10,299 nucleotides of DNA, from positions 1 through 10,299 of the forward strand of contig CAAGSD010000155.1 of assembly GCA_900772845.1 (NCBI GenBank). The letters are read 5' to 3'. The translations under genes and the position numbers were made by a program. Source of the DNA: Lachnospiraceae bacterium (GTDB lineage Bacteria; Bacillota; Clostridia; Lachnospirales; Lachnospiraceae). Position 1 is the first letter of the stretch. Each line of letters begins with the position of its first letter. The notes under the pieces were generated by a model. It worked only from the letters and a program-made list of their open reading frames with translations, ran no database searches and was not told where the DNA came from. Below are positions 6,532 to 10,299 of the stretch, in pieces.

Positions 6532-6938
6532 CATTTCCTCCCATTCCACAGGCCCAGCATGATAAGCATACCGGCAATGATTCCAAGGCATATAGATATC
6601 ATCAGCGTGTTCTCCTGGATTTTGACAAGCTGATTCTGGGAGACTGTAAGCTGCTCTGCCATGGTATCGACCTGCTCTGACAGATATTGATTCGTCTGCA
6701 GAAGATCTTCATGGATCTGCTGCAGAGCTTCGGAATAATCCGGTGCATCTGCGGAGAAGACAACAGTGTAGGGACTGTTGCCTTCCGGAGAATCTACCGC
6801 AGCACCTTCACCGGTATCGCTGCCGGCTATCACTTCCGCATTGCCACCGGATACGGTGACAGGAAGGTAGACCGTGTCAGCTTCTGTATTAAGTAAAGGG
6901 GAATCCTCCCCGGGGGAGGCGGTTACAACCTCGTCCAT
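6531..6938 (-). CDS. Membrane-anchored minor structural protein, candidate
   Basis: A 135-aa protein with an acidic, Gly/Ser/Pro-rich N-terminal half (about residues 1-60), a likely coiled coil (SEALQQIHEDLLQTNQYLSE and following, about 68-108) and a C-terminal membrane helix (MISICLGIIAGMLIMLGLW, about 113-131) with a basic end (GRK). No signal peptide is seen, so it would be a tail-anchored protein. Its ATG (6938) overlaps the upstream TAA by one base and its ribosome site is weak, so it probably depends on coupled translation. It lies in the VII/IX region before the coat gene. It could be a virion end protein or an assembly factor. A perfect inverted repeat CCTCCCC-G-GGGGAGG (6905-6919) lies in its first codons and may form an RNA hairpin there. 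Confidence 0.65.
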   Translation of the reverse strand: MDEVVTASPGEDSPLLNTEADTVYLPVTVSGGNAEVIAGSDTGEGAAVDSPEGNSPYTVVFSADAPDYSEALQQIHEDLLQTNQYLSEQVDTMAEQLTVSQNQLVKIQENTLMISICLGIIAGMLIMLGLWNGRK

Positions 6939-7366
6939 TATTTAGCAGCCTTTCCGGGCTCCTTAGCTTCCGGAGCGGTCTCCGGCGGGATCATGCCCTG
7001 GACTACAAAGCCGGGAAGAACCTTCGGCTTGATCTCCAGATGAGAGATAAAGGCAACATCACGCAGGCGGTTGACAGGTTTGCCATCGGCGCCTACGGTC
7101 ATCTCAAAAGTACCTTCATAAAGTCCGGGGGCTACTACGATCTTGTTACGCAGCACAGAGTCTACAGAACACTTTGCACGCTGTATACCTACCGGCTTGG
7201 TAGGATCAAACTCTGCTTCGGATGCAAGAACCTCACCGTTCTCACCCCAGAACATGTAATGAACGGAGCATCCGGCAAGCTTGTTGCCGTCTTCGTCTTT
7301 CATATCATACTGATTCGCAAATAAGATCACGATTTTCGCTTTACTTGTTAAGGATGCATTTGCCAT
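6938..7366 (-). CDS. Candidate ssDNA-binding protein (pV-like)
   Basis: A 142-aa soluble protein without signal or membrane segment. Alternating hydrophobic strands (KAKIVILFANQY, CSVHYMFWG, NKIVVAPGLYEGTFEMTVG, LEIKP) predict a mostly beta fold of a size suited to an OB domain, with aromatic residues spaced through the strands. The last 20 residues (PPETAPEAKEPGKAAK) form a flexible Pro/Ala/Lys/Glu tail. In Ff phages gene V, the ssDNA-binding protein that coats new single strands before packaging, lies just before the small coat genes, as this gene does. Start ATG 7366 follows GGAGG with nine bases between and overlaps the upstream gene by 26 bp. The call rests on position and fold impression; no diagnostic motif is visible. 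Confidence 0.55.
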   Translation of the reverse strand: MANASLTSKAKIVILFANQYDMKDEDGNKLAGCSVHYMFWGENGEVLASEAEFDPTKPVGIQRAKCSVDSVLRNKIVVAPGLYEGTFEMTVGADGKPVNRLRDVAFISHLEIKPKVLPGFVVQGMIPPETAPEAKEPGKAAK

Positions 7367-7625
7367 TTTGATTTTCCTCCATGTTTGAAAAAGGGTTATT
7401 GTTTACAATAGTTTCCATAAGGTCAAGTTCATAATGATACCGTCTGTGATACCAGGACATGACCTTACTATAGTTACCGCCGGTCTGCTTGCACAGGAAC
7501 CTGATCGTCAGCGGTGTAGTATTATAACGTTTCAGAAGCCAGTCCAGAAAGGATTGTGAGACATCGGATTCCGCAAAGTCCATAACACATTTAGAAGTAT
7601 CTGCAAGTACGGTTGTTTGTGACAA
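7341..7625 (-). CDS. Small protein of unknown function, TTG start
   Basis: A 94-aa soluble protein. I take the TTG at 7625 as start because AAAGGAG stands six bases before it; the first in-frame ATG is at codon 15 without a ribosome site. The middle (SQSFLDWLLKRYNTTPLTIRFLCKQTGGNYSKVMSWYHRRYH) looks helical, and TPLTIRFLCKQTGGNYSKVMSWYHRR has the shape of a helix-turn-helix, so DNA binding is possible. It is the first gene after the origin-like region and overlaps the ssDNA-binding candidate by 26 bp. By position it may act in replication (a pX-like role) or in packaging. I do not recognise a family. Confidence 0.65.
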   Translation of the reverse strand: MSQTTVLADTSKCVMDFAESDVSQSFLDWLLKRYNTTPLTIRFLCKQTGGNYSKVMSWYHRRYHYELDLMETIVNNNPFSNMEENQNGKCILNK

Positions 7626-8126
7626 GATAGTCTCCTTTCCGGTGCTTCGTTCCGGCTGCTTCCAGCTCCGGTGCCTGCCGCTGATCCGGCTGGATACCGG
7701 CGGACGGGGGTGTCCCTCCGGGGGCTCAGGGCGCTGCCCTAAGAACCTGCAAGGGACCAGCCCCTTGACCCGTTATTTGACCTATGCAAACGTTGGACAG
7801 CTGCCAGGCTGCCATGGATAACCATGTGCACGGCTCATGGACAGGCTGTGCATAACGGCAAGAGCAGCCGTTATACACAGCCTGCCCACAACCCGCACAC
7901 AAGGTTACCCACAGCATCCTAAAATAGCACCTGCCCACGCGTTTACACAGGTCCGATTACGCTCCACGGCATCCAGCAGAGAGCGGATACCTAAGAGCAA
8001 AACCGGTATAAAGGGCAAAGAGCCAGGCAAAGCCACGCCGGATCATCGGCAGGCCCCGGATCAGGCTGCAGTCTTCACTGCACACCTCATTCCGGCATTG
8101 TCTCCCCAAAAGGATATACAGTATAT
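7626..8126. other. Gene-free origin / packaging-signal candidate region
   Basis: 501 bp without a convincing gene, inside a minus-strand transcription unit. It holds many hairpins: GGAC/GTCC (7702-7715), AGGGC/GCCCT (7728-7740), CAAGGG/CCCTTG (7750-7755 with 7762-7767), CATGG/CCATG (7813-7826), the large hairpin 7838-7888, TGCAGT/ACTGCA with a CTTC loop (8067-8082) and the palindrome ATATAC-A-GTATAT (8114-8126). DnaA-box-like words cluster at 7847-7913, and CCTGCCCAC repeats at 7881 and 7930. This fits the intergenic region of filamentous phages (origins plus packaging hairpin). Confidence 0.65.
7838..7888. other. Large hairpin with DnaA-box-like arms
   Basis: Arms 7838-7859 and 7867-7888 pair at 20 of 22 positions around a 7-nt AAGAGCA loop; the inner 18 bp have one mismatch. 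Each arm carries a word fitting TTATNCACA (TTATACACA at 7871-7879; its counterpart TTATGCACA on the other strand at 7847-7855). Single-strand phages use such hairpins as packaging signal or complementary-strand origin. No U-run follows on either strand, so it is not a simple terminator. Confidence 0.75.
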
Positions 8127-8411
8127 TCAAGTAAATGGTAATGAATTTAAATCTTCAAGGGCACGGTGCAGATGATCCAGTGACCGGGCGACAGTATAGA
8201 TCTGGCTGTTCTGCTCCTGGATCTTTTTGCTGTTGGCTGCCATGCGCTCTTCATAGTCTGCCATATACACTGCCCTGGTCTCGTCACCGGAGCGGTAGTC
8301 TTCCAGGATCCGACAGAGCTTGTCTGTCCAGGTCGTGCCCTTCTGGCTGTTTACATATTCGTCCAGATCTGCCGGGAGCCGGATCGACTTCTTGATCAGA
8401 TCATCCGGCAC
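8127..8411 (-). CDS. Ribbon-helix-helix-like DNA-binding protein
   Basis: About 94 aa from a GTG at 8411, seven bases after GGGAGGTG; a longer in-frame start at 8525 would add 38 residues that merely reread the upstream gene. The N-terminus has the CopG/Arc pattern: a beta-strand KKSIRLPADL, helix 1 (DEYVNSQKG) and helix 2 (TWTDKLCRILEDYR). The remainder is helical and charged (ADYEERMAANSKKIQEQNSQ), suited to oligomerisation. Proteins of this fold bind tandem short dyads and act as repressors, plasmid copy-number regulators or partition proteins. It overlaps the upstream gene by 11 bp. A candidate ligand for the TGTCCGACA motif set or for the palindrome beside its own stop; neither is shown. 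Confidence 0.65.
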   Translation of the reverse strand: MPDDLIKKSIRLPADLDEYVNSQKGTTWTDKLCRILEDYRSGDETRAVYMADYEERMAANSKKIQEQNSQIYTVARSLDHLHRALEDLNSLPFT

Positions 8412-8694
8412 TGTTGTCACCTCCCGCCATATCTGCAAAAGAGAGTTGACCGCCACAGGCTGCTTTGCGCTTTTCCTCCGCCTGATCCATATATGCATCA
8501 TACAAATCCAGCATTTCTGCAGCATCTTTTGAACTGCGGATCAGTAAACGACCTTGATCTGTAATGCCGAACAGGTTATAGCAAATAAAACTGGGATCCG
8601 ACCGCAGGCGCTCCACTTCTACACGTAGAGTATTTGCATCTACCGAAACAATGCGGTTAGTCCGATAATAATTTACTTGAACATCAATGAGCAT
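8401..8694 (-). CDS. First gene of the minus operon, unknown
   Basis: A 97-aa protein, the first product of the main minus-strand transcript. The ATG at 8694 is seven bases after AGGAGG; a TTG one codon earlier is the alternative. The N-terminal half looks like strands and a helix (LIDVQVNYYRTNRIVSVDAN, then TLRVEVERLRSDPSF), with CYNLFGITDQGRLLIRSS in the middle and a helix (DAAEMLDLYDAYMDQAEEKRK) near the end. No signal or membrane segment. It overlaps the ribbon-helix-helix gene by 11 bp. Directly under repressor control, it could be an early regulator or anti-repressor, but I recognise no family. Confidence 0.7.
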   Translation of the reverse strand: MLIDVQVNYYRTNRIVSVDANTLRVEVERLRSDPSFICYNLFGITDQGRLLIRSSKDAAEMLDLYDAYMDQAEEKRKAACGGQLSFADMAGGDNSAG

Positions 8695-8822
8695 CAAATT
8701 ACCTCCTTCTTACCCGGATCGACTCCACACAGGGCTTATCATCACCGGTCTTTTAATATGCGCGCGGTTGTGCTACAATTTAAGGTATATATACTTTAGT
8801 AGGATGAATTCTGTCCTACAAA

Positions 8823-8828
8823 TATAAT
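8823..8828 (+). promoter_or_regulatory. -10 of the repressor-operon promoter
   Basis: Plus-strand TATAAT, a perfect -10. No good -35 lies 16-18 bases upstream (the position holds TAGGAT), but the TGTCCTACA dyad (8812-8820) occupies the spacer, so the promoter may need an activator. Its -10 overlaps the -10 of the opposing promoter, so the two promoters exclude one another. Confidence 0.65.
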
Positions 8829-8854
8829 ATATCCCAAATAATTGGGAATGTCAA
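8826..8854 (-). promoter_or_regulatory. Main minus-strand promoter
   Basis: Minus strand TTGACA (8849-8854), exactly 17 bases, then TATATT (8826-8831): a perfect -35 and a five-of-six -10. Operator 1 (8832-8847) fills the spacer, so bound repressor would exclude polymerase. Expected start near 8819. It should drive the early genes and, by read-through, much of the phage. Confidence 0.85.
8832..8847. promoter_or_regulatory. Repressor operator 1
   Basis: TCCCAAATAATTGGGA, arms TCCCAA/TTGGGA. It fills the spacer of the minus promoter and lies just after the -10 of the repressor promoter. Palindrome type, size and position fit a Cro/CI-family site. Confidence 0.8.
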
Positions 8855-8862
8855 CAAATATA

Positions 8863-8878
8863 TCCCATTTTATTGGGA
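8863..8878. promoter_or_regulatory. Repressor operator 2
   Basis: TCCCATTTTATTGGGA, same outer arms as operator 1, centred 31 bp from it (about three helical turns, same DNA face). It lies just upstream of the minus -35 and in the leader of the repressor gene, suited to cooperative binding and autoregulation. Confidence 0.75.
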
Positions 8879-8891
8879 GAAAAGAGGAAGA

Positions 8892-9233
8892 ATGATAGAT
8901 CCGGAATTTGGAAAGAGATTTACAGAAATAATTGAAAAATCGGGAATTTCCAATGCGAAACTTACAGAATTAGCGGAAATATCCAAAAATAATATCAGCA
9001 ACTATAAAAACGGGCAAATTCCAAACGCAACGACATTATACAAATTATCCCAAATACTTGGGAAAAGTATGGAGTATATAATAGCTGGAAAAGAGCCTGA
9101 AGAACTTACACCAGATGAACAACAACTTATAGATCATTACCGCCGATGTGATGAGAGGGGTAAACGTAGCATTATGCGTATAGCGGAGAGCGAGAGCACG
9201 GAGCTAGAATCATCAACTTCCAAACTTGGATAA
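8892..9233 (+). CDS. Cro/CI-type (XRE) repressor
   Basis: A 113-aa repressor with an N-terminal XRE helix-turn-helix (about residues 5-64): GKRFTEIIEKSGIS, the helix-turn-helix NAKLTELAEISKNNISNYKNG and the closing TTLYKLSQILGKSMEYIIAG. The rest (EELTPDEQQLIDHYRRCDERGKRSIMRIAE) is a short helical tail common in small phage repressors and likely dimerises; no LexA-like peptidase domain is present, so direct RecA-driven cleavage is not expected. Start ATG 8892 follows AAGAGG. It is first in the plus operon and faces the minus operon. Two palindromes between them and one inside this gene are its presumed operators, implying repression of the lytic genes and autoregulation. Its AT-rich codon use differs from the GC-richer minus-strand genes. 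Confidence 0.9.
   Translation: MIDPEFGKRFTEIIEKSGISNAKLTELAEISKNNISNYKNGQIPNATTLYKLSQILGKSMEYIIAGKEPEELTPDEQQLIDHYRRCDERGKRSIMRIAESESTELESSTSKLG
9048..9063. promoter_or_regulatory. Operator 3 inside the repressor gene
   Basis: TCCCAAATACTTGGGA matches operator 1 at 15 of 16 bases, and the flanking A at each end is also shared. It spans codons for SQILG in the repressor, a stretch often conserved in XRE proteins, so partly coding-driven similarity is possible. If bound it could act as a roadblock or loop to operators 1 and 2. Confidence 0.55.
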
Positions 9234-9256
9234 ATAACCACAGATAAGAGGGGAAA

Positions 9257-9733
9257 ATGAATATCTTATTATTAACCATCGTAATTGTTGAATCAGTAGT
9301 ATTATTGATACTGGCTATCAGAGGGGAAATACAATTACAGAAACAGGAAGCACCGAAACCACAGGAGAAAATGCCACTACCTGAACAAAAACCCAAACAA
9401 CAGCCAACACATCTAACTCCATACGATAGAATACTAGATTTCTGTACATATAAAACTATGACTGTAAATGACTTTGAAAAAATTAATTTGATCCCAGTCG
9501 GTACAATAGAAAAATGGAAGACCCAGCGGCCGGATCTTAAGCACCTGACAAAAGCAGCTCTATACATGAAAGTTTCACCAGCCTGGTTGGAAACGGGAAA
9601 CGATATAAATGATCTTGCTATAAGAGAGAAATTTATAATATACATCTTGCGCCACATGGATGAGGAACACTACAGAAAAATAATTAATAGTTCTGTACAT
9701 GAAGCATTTACGATATTTGAAATTGATGAGTGA
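9257..9733 (+). CDS. Membrane-anchored HTH-like protein
   Basis: A 158-aa protein with an N-terminal membrane helix (residues 2-21), a Lys/Gln/Pro-rich linker (24-52) and a domain that reads like an XRE helix-turn-helix (about 55-113): YDRILDFCTYKTMTVNDFEK, then LIPVGTIEKWKTQRP as recognition region, then KHLTKAALYMKVSPAWLETG, matching the usual end of XRE domains. A helical C-terminus follows (IREKFIIYILRHMDEEHYRK). Start ATG 9257 has AGAGGGG three bases before it. Second in the repressor operon, it should be made in lysogens. Membrane-tethered XRE domains occur in RodZ-like proteins and transmembrane regulators. It may sense the envelope, tether the phage DNA, or modulate the repressor. Which face the domain is on was judged from the basic residues after the helix (cytoplasmic). 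Confidence 0.75.
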   Translation: MNILLLTIVIVESVVLLILAIRGEIQLQKQEAPKPQEKMPLPEQKPKQQPTHLTPYDRILDFCTYKTMTVNDFEKINLIPVGTIEKWKTQRPDLKHLTKAALYMKVSPAWLETGNDINDLAIREKFIIYILRHMDEEHYRKIINSSVHEAFTIFEIDE

Positions 9734-9743
9734 GGGGAATACT

Positions 9744-9995
9744 ATGAATGATGCAATAGCAATGATGTTTTCAATTTTAATTGTCATGTTCGGGTACCTG
9801 GTATTTAAGATCAGGACAGATCAGTCCGAACCAATGACTACCAGCAATAGGAAACGGAACAAGAAGAAGGGGAGAGGTAAGCCAGTTATCAAAAATAACT
9901 GGAATATGCGACCACTGGACACAAAAGATCCTGCAGACAAAGATCTGCGATATGAGGACTTTGTAGAATCATCCTGGAAGGAAATAGAGAAATAA
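9744..9995 (+). CDS. Small membrane protein with basic linker, unknown
   Basis: An 83-aa protein from the ATG at 9744, which follows GAGGGGA by several bases; an upstream in-frame ATG at 9699 lies inside the preceding gene and has no ribosome site. It has an N-terminal membrane helix (MMFSILIVMFGYLVFKI, about residues 7-23), a very basic linker (NRKRNKKKGRGK, about 36-47) and a mixed, mostly acidic end (RYEDFVESSWKEIEK). The basic patch next to the membrane could bind DNA or acidic lipid. Third gene of the repressor operon, 10 bp after the membrane HTH-like gene and sharing its anchored design, so the two may act together at the membrane. Superinfection exclusion is one possible role; no family is recognised. 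Confidence 0.7.
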   Translation: MNDAIAMMFSILIVMFGYLVFKIRTDQSEPMTTSNRKRNKKKGRGKPVIKNNWNMRPLDTKDPADKDLRYEDFVESSWKEIEK

Positions 9996-10200
9996 TTGTC
10001 CGACAAACACACATGCAGCATAGCCGGATCCACGCTTCCGGAAATTATTTTGTAGGACAAATAGCACACGGTTCTCGAAGTGTAACCGTCAAAATACCCT
10101 TTAGATACCATTTCTCTTAATCAGGGTGTCCAGGGTTCGAGCCCCTGGCGGTGCACTCGAGAGAACTGTTTTTGGAGACATAGGAGCTCCGGGGACGGTT
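9996..10200. other. Gap between the repressor operon and int, with attP
   Basis: No gene seen. It holds two dyads of the genome-wide set (TGTCCGACA 9997-10005 and TGTAGGACA 10051-10059, opposite orientations, 54 bp apart), a weak hairpin CCGGA/TCCGG (10024-10041) that may end the plus operon, the tRNA-derived attP core, and half of a hairpin completed across the circle junction. Integrase arm or accessory-factor sites would be expected here. Confidence 0.75.
10114..10155 (+). other. attP: attP core: 3' part of tRNA-Lys(CUU)
   Basis: The 42 nt fold exactly as a tRNA 3' half: anticodon loop CTCTTAA with anticodon CTT (10116-10118), anticodon-stem strand TCAGG, variable loop GTGTC, T-arm CAGGG-TTCGAGC-CCCTG, acceptor strand GCGGTGC and discriminator A (10155). 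Upstream bases do not form the 5' half, so it is not a whole tRNA. Phages carry such a segment to rebuild the host tRNA on integration. It lies just beyond the integrase stop. Confidence 0.88.
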
Positions 10201-10217
10201 CTTTTTTTGTCCCCGGA
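10188..10217. repeat. GTCCCC hairpin next to int (junction)
   Basis: TCCGGGGAC (10188-10196) pairs with GTCCCCGGA (10209-10217; also at 9-17) around a 12-nt loop of GGTT, C and seven T. It lies between attP and the int stop. The T-run is in the loop and no U-run follows on either strand, so it is not a standard terminator; it might still protect or end the int transcript. GGGGAC...GTCCCC palindromes with such loops recur in many bacterial genomes, from memory, so it may be a host REP-like repeat. Confidence 0.55.
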
Positions 10218-10299
10218 ACTAAAGAATTGCTGATAGATCAATAACCGAATTTGAAGAATATCGGATCCAGTTTGTAAACCGGTGCGCCCAGGATCTTAA
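10201..10299. repeat. Terminal direct repeat, copy 2
   Basis: Exact copy of 1-99. It carries only the C-terminal end of the integrase reading frame (stop at 10238-10240 on the minus strand). It should be removed when the circle is closed and not annotated as a second gene. Confidence 0.95.

Larger units (their letters stand above)
8695..8891. promoter_or_regulatory. Divergent control region (lysogeny switch)
   Basis: 197 bp between the oppositely oriented operons. It contains the minus promoter, the repressor promoter, two operator-like palindromes, one TGTCCTACA dyad (8812-8820), a related word TGTGCTACA (8769-8777), the palindrome GTATATATAC (8785-8794) and the inverted repeat GTAGGA/TCCTAC (8799-8804 with 8814-8819). 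The minus transcript would have a 5' leader of about 125 nt. Confidence 0.8.

Noticed and set aside
7726..7938. A 70-aa minus-strand frame and a 112-aa plus-strand frame (7837-8175) in the origin-like region
   Set aside because: No ribosome sites, Cys/Trp/Arg-rich unstructured products, and they lie over the large hairpin.
7956..8045. A ~29-aa hydrophobic peptide frame on the minus strand
   Set aside because: No clear ribosome site, too short to judge and no conserved pattern.
8127..8694. Toxin-antitoxin pair formed by the 97-aa protein and the ribbon-helix-helix protein
   Set aside because: The antitoxin-like fold fits, but the partner has no recognisable toxin features and both lie under the phage repressor rather than their own autoregulated promoter.
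5809..10059. XerCD dif sites used for integration
   Set aside because: The dyads are too short and unlike dif arms, and the phage has its own integrase and a tRNA-type attP.
10114..10155. A functional tRNA gene
   Set aside because: Only the anticodon loop to acceptor end is present; the D-arm, 5' acceptor strand and 5' anticodon strand are missing. Kept as attP.

Overview
The window is a complete, circularly closed genome of a temperate filamentous phage (inovirus) from a Gram-positive host. Its last 99 bases (10201-10299) repeat its first 99, so the unit is a 10,200-bp circle: a free replicative form, or an assembly across tandem copies. The host is probably a gut Clostridia, perhaps Lachnospiraceae. 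Reasons are the strong AGGAGG-type ribosome sites, tRNA-Lys(CUU) 3'-half bases at the attachment site, the inovirus gene set with no secretin gene (pIV is needed only where there is an outer membrane), and an export ATPase without an obvious membrane segment.

Minus strand, in transcription order. A divergent promoter (8826-8854) reads two small early genes: a 97-aa unknown and a ribbon-helix-helix-like DNA-binding protein. A 501-bp gene-free region (7626-8126) follows; it is rich in hairpins and DnaA-box-like sites and is the best origin/packaging candidate. Next come a 94-aa unknown, a probable ssDNA-binding protein, two small membrane proteins and the major coat protein, closed by a terminator. 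A 403-bp gap with a repeat array follows, then two small genes, the large adsorption/minor coat protein (pIII-like), a pVI-like protein and the Zot/pI-like export ATPase. After a second structured gap come the rolling-circle replication initiator and an overlapping tyrosine integrase. The order V-VII/IX-VIII-III-VI-I matches classical filamentous phages, which supports calls for genes too divergent to recognise alone.

Plus strand. One short AT-rich operon holds a Cro/CI-like repressor, a membrane-anchored HTH-like protein and a small membrane protein with a basic linker. The repressor promoter and the minus-strand promoter overlap head to head. An operator-like palindrome fills the spacer of the minus promoter, a second lies 31 bp away, and a third near-identical copy is inside the repressor gene. 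This looks like the lysogeny switch.

attP lies just past the integrase stop as the 3' 42 nt of a tRNA-Lys(CUU) gene. The most unusual feature is a short dyad, TGTCCGACA or TGTCCTACA, found 15 times and seen only in non-coding gaps: ten copies in the array between coat and pIII genes, two before rep, one in the switch and two beside attP. I infer a genome-wide regulatory or replication/partition system; its binding protein is unknown, with the ribbon-helix-helix protein, Rep and the membrane HTH protein as candidates.
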